Of a DNA stretch of 54,042 bases, positions 18,001-24,406 are shown one piece after another. Position numbers and translations under genes: made by a program. This stretch comes from CAZCVI01 sp964502145 (GTDB taxonomy: Bacteria > Acidobacteriota > Aminicenantia > UBA2199), in the NCBI GenBank assembly GCA_964502145.1, contig CAZCVI010000046.1:1-54042 (forward strand). Direction: 5' to 3'. Each line of letters starts with the position of its first letter. Position 1 is the first letter of the stretch. The notes beneath the pieces are model-generated. The model was not told the DNA's origin, did no database searches, and worked only from the letters and a program-made list of their open reading frames with translations.

Positions 18001-18786
18001 ATTAAAATCCACTAACAAGACATCCTTTTCGCACTCGCTCAGAATGGTTATTTCTGCAAACGGTTTATCCAACGTAAACAGCACCTGTTCCAACAGGTGC
18101 AACAAATGCCCCACCATCTGCAACACGTAACCCGCCGAATAGGAAGCCTCATCGTATTCCACCCGGCCACGGATACTCTTGGAATGACGCAAAAAGGAGA
18201 ACGTCATATGGTGGGGAATATGGCGCAAGTACTCTATATCATGGATATTTTCCAACAGCACCGACACATCAAACAGCGGGAACCCCTCCGCCAGATCAAA
18301 ACCACCGGGAAATAATTCTTCCGCCAGTTTTTCTATCGGGTAGTTCTGGTGTTCCACTCCTTCCAGTAGCGTGGTTCGGGCTTGCAACAGCAGATCCTTA
18401 AAACTACTCTGCCCCGTAAAACGAAGCCGTAGTGGTAACACCGTGTTGACAAAGTCTGCGTTTTCCCTTTGCTGATAAACCGGAACACCCACAATAATAT
18501 CGCGGTTACCGCTGTATTTGCCCAGCAAGACTGTTACTGCGACCAGGAGAATAATGTGCAGAGTAGGTTCATTGCCCGTGCTCAGTGTTTCCAGGCGATC
18601 AAAAAGCGGGACCGAGATTTCAAACTCTGTCGTACCAATCGCTGTGTGTTCCGTGGAGCGCGTGGTGATATCATGGGGGAATATACTTTTTACCGGCTCA
18701 CCCGCTAGCTTTTCCAGCCAGTATAACCGTTCTTTAGCATAGTGCAGTGTCACATCCGCGATTTTGCGGGTTAAATCTCTATCCAT
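15004..18786 (-). CDS. NRPS starter protein: half-C, A (Asn-like) interrupted by a PP-loop ATP-pyrophosphatase domain, T
   Basis: A 1260-aa protein. Residues 1-260 are only the C-terminal lobe of a condensation domain (YWLEKL...DIIVGVPVYQQ), and the HHxxxDG lobe is absent. The ATG is firm: AAGGAG (complement of 18794-18799) lies 7 nt upstream. The A domain (about 265-1130) has IYTSGTTGNPKG and a pocket read as DLTKIGEVGK, one conservative change from an Asn code. After A8 (RGFRVELAEIEHHL, about 705) an insert of about 345 residues begins. It holds CTRC and CNVC cysteine pairs (about 742-763), the PP-loop SGGKDS (about 807), SVCHGCW and CSSNC. The A domain then resumes (IKDAVVL, then GKVDRKAL at about 1128). 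The T domain has LGATSFEI (about 1184). The insert resembles the WbpG/PseA/LegX amidotransferase branch of the AANH superfamily. I infer side-chain chemistry on the loaded residue. Confidence 0.9.
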   Translation of the reverse strand: MDRDLTRKIADVTLHYAKERLYWLEKLAGEPVKSIFPHDITTRSTEHTAIGTTEFEISVPLFDRLETLSTGNEPTLHIILLVAVTVLLGKYSGNRDIIVGVPVYQQRENADFVNTVLPLRLRFTGQSSFKDLLLQARTTLLEGVEHQNYPIEKLAEELFPGGFDLAEGFPLFDVSVLLENIHDIEYLRHIPHHMTFSFLRHSKSIRGRVEYDEASYSAGYVLQMVGHLLHLLEQVLFTLDKPFAEITILSECEKDVLLVDFNNSGTIFPEEQKLHHLFEAQVEKTPHQIAVIGTSDAAWKPAEINPITPIIPILPIIPTTPLSLTYQELNECANRLAHYLIKKGMPPETTVGILLERSVDLIVAILAVLKAGGAYLPISADLPASRKVYMIKDSSLKWLLSRTGLITKEKEMTACLNRENIVMVDEPDSYAATVHNPPTEGDSRQACYIIYTSGTTGNPKGVVLEHRGVVNYISWAAQTYVNGESVAFPFYTGITFDLTVTSIFTPLVTGNTVYVYDGDEREPVLDKILADNRVGVVKLTPAHLKLLGYTPNAGDSTIRRLILGGENLEVRTALEVFNKWQGNIEIYNEYGPTETVVGSMIHRFDPILDTRAAVSIGVPIANTRVYLLDQDLNPVPMGVPGEIYIGGAGVGRGYLNRPELTAEKFILLKNERVFKTGDLAVRYSDGNIQFLGRGDLQVKIRGFRVELAEIEHHLRHFKKQAQTTSILTEKIPQAADLQQVVRCTRCLLTANQPGIHFDSQGVCNVCREYESYADHVKNYFRTQAGLAQLFATHKQPGAKYDCLLLFSGGKDSTYALYRLIDMGLKVLTFTFDNGFISPAAFENIHRTTSLLHVDHITGNAQYMNQVFVESLQSNQSVCHGCWHTLNTYGVAVAHEQGIHLVVSGLSRGQIFEMRLHSLFQNGIFNEHEIEEKLLLFRKSFHGLENKYSRILGKGLTAEMVEQILFVDLFRYDDTPTTRIKEYLTAKGWVQPADTGFCSSNCMINDTGIYMHLKARGIHFYEAPLSWDVRFGVLDREKGIAETTFDAQPEQVHGVLQQIGYYEEATIKDAVVLDKIDGNGNTYLCGYLVSENLLTAAELRRFLAGLLPDYMIPSYFVQVDHIPLAPSGKVDRKALVAAEAKGKRLSATVKFVAPTDEKEVAMATLFKEMLHVERVGVEDNFFELGATSFEIVQVANHLSQEMGREIPVVKLFEYPYIAALLGYLNGANTGSDAREKEVAAKWNETMDKGKSRLAQRRKMRE
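17827..17872. repeat. 9-bp tandem repeat at the front of the Asn-type A domain
   Basis: About five copies of the GGGAATTAT-type unit, read on the minus strand as Pro-Ile-Ile/Thr/Leu triplets at residues of about 303-320, just before LTYQELNECANRLA. This is a different loop from the one used in the other two A domains, which argues for independent insertion or expansion events. Confidence 0.85.
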
Positions 18787-18945
18787 GATGGTTCTCCTTG
18801 GTTATAGACTTTGTTTTTTTATAATGGGTGGGCTAGGTGGGCAGGCAATATAAAATGGACGGCGTGGACAGTGGCATGTGTTTTTCATGGGTAAAACCTG
18901 AAGGTAAATTCTGCAATAGGTCTTCGTAGCGTACATTAAATGTAT

Positions 18946-18974
18946 ATGATAAGCCCCAGCATTTTTTTTGTCAA
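18946..18974 (-). promoter_or_regulatory. promoter of the NRPS/PKS operon
   Basis: Read on the minus strand: TTGACA (complement of 18969-18974), a 17-bp spacer that starts with an A tract, then TATCAT (complement of 18946-18951). Transcription would start near 18939, giving a leader of about 150 nt before the NRPS ATG. Confidence 0.65.
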
Positions 18975-19152
18975 GACTTATACGGGAAATATTTTTAAAG
19001 CCAGTATGAAATGAAGCGGTCAAGTATTTATTTGCTGGATGAGTACTGCCCTCCCGATGCACTTTACCAGAACGGGATAAATACATAAAAATGATTTTTT
19101 CACGTGTGGTGGTAGAGGGATAAAAATAAAACACTCCGGCCCGGCATTTCTA

Positions 19153-19181
19153 TTGACATGGTATCCAAAATTTGGTATTGT
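19153..19181 (+). promoter_or_regulatory. promoter of the DUF6978/DUF1828 pair
   Basis: TTGACA at 19153-19158, a 17-bp spacer and TATTGT at 19176-19181. The predicted start (about 19188) lies only some 12 nt before the ATG at 19200, so the upstream in-frame ATG at 19158 cannot be the start. Confidence 0.65.
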
Positions 19182-19199
19182 CAAGTTGAGGAAAAAATA

Positions 19200-19697
19200 A
19201 TGATTACCCAAGAACAAGCAGTATACCTGTTGGCTTTGCAGAAGGTACTCAAGGATACCCACACTTCCGAAATTGTTTTAAAAAATGAACGTACCAATCT
19301 TGATTTAATGTCACCTGAAGACCGTAAATGGGAATTTAAAGTGCAGTACTATTCAAACAAGCGGGTTTCTTTCAAAATATCCATCCATCATCTGGAAACC
19401 AATACAAACATCGGTTTAATGCGGGTTTGCTATAATAGTGGACATAAAAATCCTGAAATTGCCAGTACAAGAGTGCCGGATTTTTTAAAGCCTTTCGCTG
19501 GGGCTTCTCTGGATGATTCCCATATTCATTTTTTCGTACAGGGTTACAAAGATTTGGCATGGGCGCTCCCGTTGAAAAGTCATGATTTCCCCGCCAAGAA
19601 AATAACATCATACGATGAGTATATGGAAGCAGTAAAGAGCTTTAATAAAGCAATCAATCTGATTTCCCCGATTTCAATCCTGAAGCCAATACTATGA
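19200..19697 (+). CDS. DUF6978-like protein of unknown function
   Basis: A 165-aa soluble protein starting MITQEQAVYLLALQK, with GAGG 8 nt upstream. An in-frame ATG 14 codons earlier sits inside the promoter and is rejected. The body has beta-rich segments (WEFKVQYY, VSFKISIHH), an HIHFFVQGY segment and a C-terminal helix with an EYMEAVKSFNKAI pattern. From memory it resembles DUF6978 proteins, which travel with DUF1828 partners. Its stop overlaps the start of that partner by 4 nt, so the two act as a unit. A toxin-antitoxin or anti-phage role is possible but not shown. Confidence 0.55.
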   Translation: MITQEQAVYLLALQKVLKDTHTSEIVLKNERTNLDLMSPEDRKWEFKVQYYSNKRVSFKISIHHLETNTNIGLMRVCYNSGHKNPEIASTRVPDFLKPFAGASLDDSHIHFFVQGYKDLAWALPLKSHDFPAKKITSYDEYMEAVKSFNKAINLISPISILKPIL

Positions 19698-20470
19698 ACT
19701 GGATAGATGAGTTGCTTGACGAATATTTACGCTGGTTTAAATCCAAAACCATAATAACCACAGATGACCCTACCGGATGGGCTGCCATCCGCACCCCTTT
19801 CATTGGCTTGTTTAATGATTATATAGAAATTTATGCCAAAAAAGACGGGGACCAAATTTTCCTGTCAGATAATGGTGAAACATTAAACAATCTGGAGTTA
19901 TCCGGGGTAAAACTGACAAAAGGGGGCAGGCACGATATCAGTAGCAGGATTCTATTGAACTACGGGATTAAAAGAAACAGTGACGAACTCCTGGTGGAAG
20001 CAACTGTAAAAGACTTTCCACAAAAAAAGCATAATTTGATCACTGCTATCATTGAATTCAGTGATCTCTATCTCCTCTCAAAAGAAAAAGTGGCCACTTT
20101 CTTTATCAATGATGTCAGAGAGTACTTAAGCCATAACAGTATCATATACACGCCGGATTTTATATCCAAAGGGCGTACTGGCCTTGAATTTGCCTTTGAT
20201 TTTCAGATCGCCCAGAAAAAAAAAGAAGTGGTGATTAAATCCTTTTCCAGTTTAAATAAATCCAATATTCCTAATTTCCTCTTTGCCTGGGAAGATATCC
20301 GTCCAGTGAGGCAAGAAGCCACCCAAAAGGAAGTGAAAGCCGTGGCCATTATTAATGATACGGAGGGCGTTAAACGTGAGTTCCTCGATGCCCTCAAATC
20401 ACACGATGCCGATTATATCTTGTGGTCAAAACGGGATAACAAAGAAAACCTGGACAAACTGGCCGCATAA
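19694..20470 (+). CDS. DUF1828/DUF1829 domain protein
   Basis: A 258-aa protein. Residues 1-100 carry the DUF1828 pattern: a Trp- and Thr-rich start, IRTPF, GDQIFLSDNGET, and a following Leu/Gly segment with GRHDISSRILLNYGI. The C-terminal half fits DUF1829 (FDFQIAQKKKEVVIKSFSSLN...FAWEDIRPVR). No membrane or signal segment. The ATG overlaps the TGA of the preceding gene. These two-domain proteins are found beside mobile elements and toxin-antitoxin modules, and their biochemistry is unknown to me. Confidence 0.65.
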   Translation: MNWIDELLDEYLRWFKSKTIITTDDPTGWAAIRTPFIGLFNDYIEIYAKKDGDQIFLSDNGETLNNLELSGVKLTKGGRHDISSRILLNYGIKRNSDELLVEATVKDFPQKKHNLITAIIEFSDLYLLSKEKVATFFINDVREYLSHNSIIYTPDFISKGRTGLEFAFDFQIAQKKKEVVIKSFSSLNKSNIPNFLFAWEDIRPVRQEATQKEVKAVAIINDTEGVKREFLDALKSHDADYILWSKRDNKENLDKLAA

Positions 20471-20515
20471 CTGAAGCTTTCCCCGCCTGTCCCTAAATTT
20501 GAATTTGTCTTTGAA

Positions 20516-20743
20516 TTAAATGGTTGTGTTACAGCCATTCAGAATGGGTCTAATAAAAGCCAGAAATAACAGGGTGCCGTTTTGTTCCACAAACTTCAGA
20601 TCTTTTTTGCCGTAGCGTTCCTTCATAAAGTGCTGGAACTTCAAAAACACCTTTTCTATTGACAATGCGCCCGATTCATCCAGATAATTGGCCGTGAAAT
20701 GGCCCGGGGTGGTTTTATAGAGCAGGCTCCCTGGAGTCACCAT
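20516..20743 (-). pseudogene. distal-segment relic of an AAA-ATPase / PD-(D/E)XK family protein
   Basis: Seventy-five residues with MVTPGSLLYKTTPGHFTANY and, further on, VFLKFQHFMKERYGKKD and EQNGTLLFLAFIRPI. This is the region preceding the nuclease domain in the same AAA-ATPase-like family as the relic at 297-512 (recognised from memory). The frame is open a few codons upstream of the Met and then stopped by TAG. At the other end it breaks after RPILNG, where intact members continue into a PD-(D/E)XK core. Truncated on both sides, with no RBS. Confidence 0.55.
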
Positions 20744-20866
20744 CAGATTCGTGAAAAATATCTCCTAATTTATGATGCCCTTCAAGGGCGTATTTGTGTG
20801 TGTGGCTGAAGATAACGATTTTAGCCTTATCATGTGCGAAATAGTATTTTTGGACGCGGGAGAAAA

Positions 20867-20885
20867 GGGGTTGCGATGCAACCCC
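20867..20885. terminator. 8-bp GC-rich hairpin, second hairpin after the RiPP gene
   Basis: GGGGTTGC and GCAACCCC around a 3-nt loop, followed on the plus strand by a T-rich stretch (CTTTAAATATGCTTTTTTTT). It may serve as terminator for read-through from either side. Confidence 0.45.
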
Positions 20886-20920
20886 CTTTAAATATGCTTT
20901 TTTTTAAAACTTTTAACTGC

Positions 20921-20948
20921 TGGCCACCCCATAGGGATGGGGTGGCCA
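20921..20948. terminator. 12-bp perfect hairpin directly after the RiPP precursor stop
   Basis: TGGCCACCCCAT pairs perfectly with 20937-20948 around a 4-nt loop, starting 12 nt past the stop of the precursor gene on the minus strand. The U tract is weak, so it may stabilise a short, abundant precursor mRNA as well as end it. Confidence 0.6.
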
Positions 20949-20960
20949 TTAAAAAACAGT

Positions 20961-21173
20961 TCAATCTGGGCAGAACTGCGGACTGCCTGATACACAGTAA
21001 CGCGGAGCGATTGATAGACATCCTGTTGTGCATTGTGGAAGGTAAGTGGTGCATCCAAAGTCAGGACATGAGTTGGTGATGTTTCCTCCTTTAATCACTT
21101 TCTGTTCATTGGAATTCAGATTGCTGATGGTAAGTTTTGCCAAGTGAAGCTTTTTTTTGTTCTTGATAATCAT
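20961..21173 (-). CDS. putative RiPP (lanthipeptide-like) precursor with GG leader and six-Cys core
   Basis: Seventy residues. A basic 30-aa leader, with the pattern KLHLAKLTISNLNSNEQ and then IKGG, matches the GG-type natural-product leaders of class I lanthipeptide-like precursors best known in Bacteroidota (the TIGR04149 kind). The 40-aa core has six Cys and about nine Ser/Thr (CPDFGC, PQCTTGC, RYC, QFC), enough for thioether or disulfide rings. The start is firm, with AGGAGG (complement of 21182-21187) 8 nt before the ATG. A near-consensus promoter and two downstream hairpins make a compact single-gene unit. No LanB/LanC, radical SAM enzyme or C39 transporter gene is present in the window, so the maturation enzymes must be elsewhere, if they exist. 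Confidence 0.65.
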   Translation of the reverse strand: MIIKNKKKLHLAKLTISNLNSNEQKVIKGGNITNSCPDFGCTTYLPQCTTGCLSIAPRYCVSGSPQFCPD

Positions 21174-21210
21174 AATTCTATCCTCCTGTTATATTTTTAT
21201 GGTAAATAGT

Positions 21211-21240
21211 ATTATATTCCTTGGATGAAGTAGATGTCAA
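21211..21240 (-). promoter_or_regulatory. near-consensus promoter of the RiPP precursor
   Basis: Minus strand: TTGACA (complement of 21235-21240), an 18-bp spacer and TATAAT (complement of 21211-21216). The transcript would begin near 21204, leaving a 30-nt leader with the AGGAGG RBS. Confidence 0.75.
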
Positions 21241-21670
21241 CATCAATGGATAAAAAAATTTATTTTCCTTTCTTGTCTAATATTCATCAATTATAATTTC
21301 CAGCAAAGATATAAAGTCATATAATAAAAGTATTTATGGATAAAAATGGCTGCCAGATCAGGTACGGTTTATGGTTAAAATGTTTGTGAACAAAACTTGC
21401 GCCGCAATGGGTTATTGACAATTCATTTTACTTTATTTTTAGATAAATTCCTATAAATTTTACTGGCCTATCCCCTTTCACATTATTATGATCGGCAATT
21501 GGCGGTAAAAAACAGTAGGAAGAGACCCCCACCAACATCGCTGGGCACCATGGGATTATTACCAGAGAGAAACTCTTGCAATTCGAGTTTATGGGTAGCG
21601 ACATCCCCAAGGAATTTTGGGGACAGGCCGGTAAATTGGCCACACTATCCTCCTTTTTTTTCAAAATAGG
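21241..21670. other. intergenic region without a recognisable gene
   Basis: AT-rich at 21241-21430. The stretch 21470-21660 is richer in G+C and open in more than one frame on both strands (for example 21428-21664 minus), but it lacks an RBS and any familiar motif. It may hold remains of an old gene. Confidence 0.4.
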
Positions 21671-21700
21671 TTGACAAATCCTCTATATCTGTACTACTAT
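21671..21700 (+). promoter_or_regulatory. promoter of the ankyrin-PD40 gene
   Basis: TTGACA at 21671-21676, an 18-bp spacer and TACTAT at 21695-21700. It is followed by a short direct repeat of TACTACTAT and a leader of about 35 nt with GGAGG 5 nt before the ATG at 21742. Confidence 0.6.
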
Positions 21701-21741
21701 ACTACTATGTTATATTTAGAATTCAAAATATGGAGGCTATT

Positions 21742-23346
21742 ATGAAAAATTTTAGAACCATTCTTGTTTTATGGAGTATACTACTATTTTCTTTTACAAC
21801 GGTATTGGCGGGAAAAGTAATGACTGAAGATATCTTTGCGCCAATAAAAAAGGGAGACCTGGACCAAGTCAAAGCGCTCTTAGAAAAAAACCCTGACCTG
21901 CTGAACACACGCGGTGAATATGACCGGACACCATTAATAGAAGCCGCATTTTCTAAACAAACCGCTATTTTTAAATTCCTGGTGGAAAAGGGCGCAGATT
22001 TAAGTTTATCCAATAAAGAGGGTTTTACACCGTTTGATTTTGTTATTTTTCTGGGGGAAAAAGAGTTGGTTGATCTGGTGATCTCGAAGGGTGTTCCCAT
22101 TGATTCCAATAATAATGTTATGAAAGTCACAGGGCTGGATTTGGCAGCCAGTCTCGGGCACAAAGATATTGCCGAACTGTTAATAGCCAAAGGAGCTTCG
22201 TTAAATTTAAAGAATAATAGAGGTAATACTCCATTGTTAACCGCTGTTTCAGCCAACCAGCCGGATATTGTCCAATTATTGCTGGCCAAAGGAGCTTCCA
22301 TTGATGAAAAAGACCAAATGGGCAGTACCGCCTTGCTCTTGGCTGCTTTAAACGGCCAAAAAGAGATGGTGGAATTATTGCTCGCAAAAGGTGCAGATAT
22401 CAATGCAAAAAATTCACGGGGCAGCACACCGGTGGGCGTCGCGACCCGTGAGGGACACCGTGATATTGCGGCATTGCTCATCGCTAAAGGCGCCAATAAA
22501 GAGTATGCCAAACAAACTATCCTGAAAGGAAAATACCTGGGACAAAAAAAACCTGGGCTCAGCCCTGAACTATTTGCCCCGGGTATCGTGTCCACTGAAA
22601 AACGCGAATTGAATTCGGTTTTTATGCCAGATGGCAGGGAATTCTACTTTACCATGCAAACCGCTCCAATGAAATGGACAATAATGGTGATGAAACTGGA
22701 AAAAAATGGCTGGACAAAACCCGCAGTGACATCGTTTTCCGGGGAATACAGTGACGTCGATCTATTCATCGCGCCAAATGGCAAGAAACTATATTACTGT
22801 TCCAATCGCCCTCTGGAAGCCAATGGAAAACCTAAAAAGGATTTTGATATCTGGGTAGTGGAACGAATCAAAGATAACTGGTCCCAACCACTGAATCCAG
22901 GAAATCCAATCAATTCTGAAGAAATGGAATTTTACCCCTCCGTGACCCAGGATGGTACGATGTATTTTCAATCCACCCGTCCTGATAGCCGTGGTGCAAG
23001 GGATATTTATCGTTCAAGACTGGTGAATGGTAAATATGAAAAAATTGAAAATGTGGGTGATGTCATTAACACTGAATTGTTTGAAGGCGATGTACTGATC
23101 GCACCGGATGAAGCGTATATGATCTTTTCTGTCAATCGTCCTGGGGGTTTTGGGCAGGGGGATTTGTACATCAGTTTCCGGGAAAAGAATGATTTATGGA
23201 CCACTCCTAAAAATATGGGTGATAAAATCAATACAGAATACAATGAAAATTGCCCGATACTCTCGCCGGATGACAAATTTCTTTTTTTCACCCGCCACGA
23301 TGATATCTATTGGGTTGATGCCACGGTCATCCCAAAACAACCATAA
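21742..23346 (+). CDS. secreted ankyrin-repeat / PD40 beta-propeller fusion protein
   Basis: A 534-aa protein. The ATG at 21742 (MKNFRTILVLWSILLFSF) is preferred over 21730 because GGAGG lies 5 nt before it and a signal peptide then begins cleanly (cleavage near VLAG). Residues of about 30-255 hold about seven ankyrin repeats (TPLLTAVSANQPDIVQLLLAKG and kin). Residues of about 265-530 form a PD40/TolB-like propeller with repeats such as PDGREFYFTM, PNGKKLYYCSNRP, DGTMYFQSTRP and PDDKFLFFTR. Both parts bind proteins or glycans, and the fusion acts in the periplasm or outside. The linker GKYLGQKKPGLSPELFAP recurs at the start of the PD40 protein at 42216-43166, so the two propellers share ancestry. 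Target unknown. Confidence 0.85.
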   Translation: MKNFRTILVLWSILLFSFTTVLAGKVMTEDIFAPIKKGDLDQVKALLEKNPDLLNTRGEYDRTPLIEAAFSKQTAIFKFLVEKGADLSLSNKEGFTPFDFVIFLGEKELVDLVISKGVPIDSNNNVMKVTGLDLAASLGHKDIAELLIAKGASLNLKNNRGNTPLLTAVSANQPDIVQLLLAKGASIDEKDQMGSTALLLAALNGQKEMVELLLAKGADINAKNSRGSTPVGVATREGHRDIAALLIAKGANKEYAKQTILKGKYLGQKKPGLSPELFAPGIVSTEKRELNSVFMPDGREFYFTMQTAPMKWTIMVMKLEKNGWTKPAVTSFSGEYSDVDLFIAPNGKKLYYCSNRPLEANGKPKKDFDIWVVERIKDNWSQPLNPGNPINSEEMEFYPSVTQDGTMYFQSTRPDSRGARDIYRSRLVNGKYEKIENVGDVINTELFEGDVLIAPDEAYMIFSVNRPGGFGQGDLYISFREKNDLWTTPKNMGDKINTEYNENCPILSPDDKFLFFTRHDDIYWVDATVIPKQP

Positions 23347-23354
23347 TAAAGATT

Positions 23355-23380
23355 TGCCTATGAATTATGAATTATGAATT
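23355..23380. repeat. short AATTATG tandem repeat
   Basis: Three copies of an 8-bp unit (GAATTATG) between the convergent ankyrin-PD40 and histidine phosphatase genes. Similar AATTGAGAATTGATAATGG strings occur at about 32525-32560 and 33388-33412. Confidence 0.6.
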
Positions 23381-23429
23381 AGACGAATTGCATTCTATTA
23401 CTTTATAATTCCCGTGCCGTTTTGGGCAA

Positions 23430-24056
23430 CTACTTTTTTTTAAGGTGACTGGTATCATTCCAAATGTCGACAACCACGTGACGTCCCACGGGGTAATCGT
23501 AAACCAGCACTTTGGAATAAGCGCAGTTATCTTGGCGGAACCTGCGGGCCAAGTTTGGGGGCATGCCAATGAAATGACCCAAAATGGCACGGTTCACCAT
23601 GGCATGGGCGACAATGAGAATGTTTTGATGGGGAGAATTCAGGATTTCATCGCAACCGGGTTTGATCCGGTCATACATCTGGGTGAAACTTTCGCCGCCA
23701 GGAACCTGCGTTTCGGGATTGGTGGCCCACGCTTGATCCACATCGGGAAAATTTCTGACCACTGTTTCGAAATGTTTTCCTTCCCAATCGCCCAGATCCA
23801 TTTCGATAAGATTGTGTATGACCTGAAGTTTTGCTCCATGGTGTTGATTGATAATTTCGGCAGTCTGGCGGGTTCGGGAAAGCGGGGTATGGTAGATGAT
23901 GTCCAGTTTGATGTCTTTAAACCGTTCGGCGACCATGCCTGCTTCGGCGATGCCTCGTGGGCTCAACAAATTGTCCAGCAATCCCTGTACAATATCTTCA
24001 TCGTTGTAGCTGGTGGCTCCGTGTCGTGTTAGATAGATGGTTTTTGTTATTTTCAT
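23430..24056 (-). CDS. histidine phosphatase family protein (phosphoglycerate mutase-like)
   Basis: A 208-aa cytosolic enzyme with the branch-1 signature LTRHGATSYN (RHG with the phospho-accepting His at about residue 13), the second basic pocket SRTRQTAEI, E-M-D-L-G-DWEG (catalytic Glu region) and the second His in VAHAMVNRAILG. It should remove or move phosphate on small molecules (sugar phosphates, 3-phosphoglycerate or alpha-ribazole phosphate). The substrate cannot be told from sequence. It is a single gene facing the ankyrin-PD40 gene. It has no RBS: a strong promoter ends 8 nt before the ATG, which suggests a leaderless mRNA. Confidence 0.85.
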   Translation of the reverse strand: MKITKTIYLTRHGATSYNDEDIVQGLLDNLLSPRGIAEAGMVAERFKDIKLDIIYHTPLSRTRQTAEIINQHHGAKLQVIHNLIEMDLGDWEGKHFETVVRNFPDVDQAWATNPETQVPGGESFTQMYDRIKPGCDEILNSPHQNILIVAHAMVNRAILGHFIGMPPNLARRFRQDNCAYSKVLVYDYPVGRHVVVDIWNDTSHLKKK

Positions 24057-24064
24057 GAAGTGAA

Positions 24065-24093
24065 ATTATAGTACAGCCGTGGGTTTTGGTCAA
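24065..24093 (-). promoter_or_regulatory. promoter of the histidine phosphatase gene, leaderless type
   Basis: TTGACC (complement of 24088-24093), a 17-bp spacer and TATAAT (complement of 24065-24070). Only 8 nt separate the -10 box from the ATG at 24056, so transcription should start at or next to the start codon. Confidence 0.7.
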
Positions 24094-24136
24094 GTGCTTT
24101 TGAGGGTTTAGTTCATCTTTATTTGTTGATTGGCAG

Positions 24137-24165
24137 TTGAAATTTTATGCAAATAGAGTTATAAT
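24137..24165 (+). promoter_or_regulatory. promoter of the antitoxin-PIN pair
   Basis: TTGAAA at 24137-24142, a 17-bp spacer and a perfect TATAAT at 24160-24165. A leader of about 13 nt with AGAGG follows before the ATG at 24185. Confidence 0.7.
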
Positions 24166-24184
24166 TTAATCAGAGGTATTAAAT

Positions 24185-24406
24185 ATGCAGGTTGTAAAAG
24201 CAGTGTATGATGGCTTTGATATTAAACCCATTGAACCAATAAAAACGAAACATAAGACCGAAGTACTGGTCATATTTCCAAACAACCCGGAAGAAATCAG
24301 CCCTTCTGAAGCCAGACGGTTGCTTAAGGGTATGGGTTCAGGATACCATTTGACTGAAAAACTTCTTAAATCAAGAACCGAAGACATCCAGCATGAATCA
24401 AGATAG
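24185..24406 (+). CDS. antitoxin of a VapBC-like (PIN) pair, DUF104-like
   Basis: A 73-aa acidic-basic protein. The first half, VKAVYDGFDIKPIEPI..., then VLVIFP, is the small beta-barrel of AF2212/DUF104-type antitoxins. The C-terminal helix (ARRLLKGMGSGYHLTEKLLKSR) would wrap the toxin. AGAGG and a near-consensus promoter precede it. It overlaps the start of the PIN toxin gene by 14 nt, the usual antitoxin-first order. Its toxin is broken, so it is now either an orphan or cross-protects against another PIN toxin. Confidence 0.65.
   Translation: MQVVKAVYDGFDIKPIEPIKTKHKTEVLVIFPNNPEEISPSEARRLLKGMGSGYHLTEKLLKSRTEDIQHESR

Larger units (their letters stand above)
18787..19199. other. divergent intergenic region with a 150-nt NRPS leader
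   Basis: It holds the NRPS promoter (18946-18974, minus), the divergent DUF6978 promoter (19153-19181, plus) and, between the NRPS start site and its RBS, an untranslated leader of about 150 nt. The leader contains a 28-codon frame (minus, about 18802-18888) beginning MKNTCHCPRRPF with four Cys in its first half. It has no good RBS, so translation is uncertain. No operator palindrome was seen. Confidence 0.5.

Noticed and set aside
19158..19199. Upstream ATG of the DUF6978-like gene
   Set aside because: It lies inside the promoter (-35 box at 19153-19158), so it would not be transcribed.
21723..22595. 290-codon minus-strand frame opposite the ankyrin repeats
   Set aside because: Periodic shadow of the repeated ankyrin codons. 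The plus strand has promoter, RBS, signal peptide and recognisable domains.
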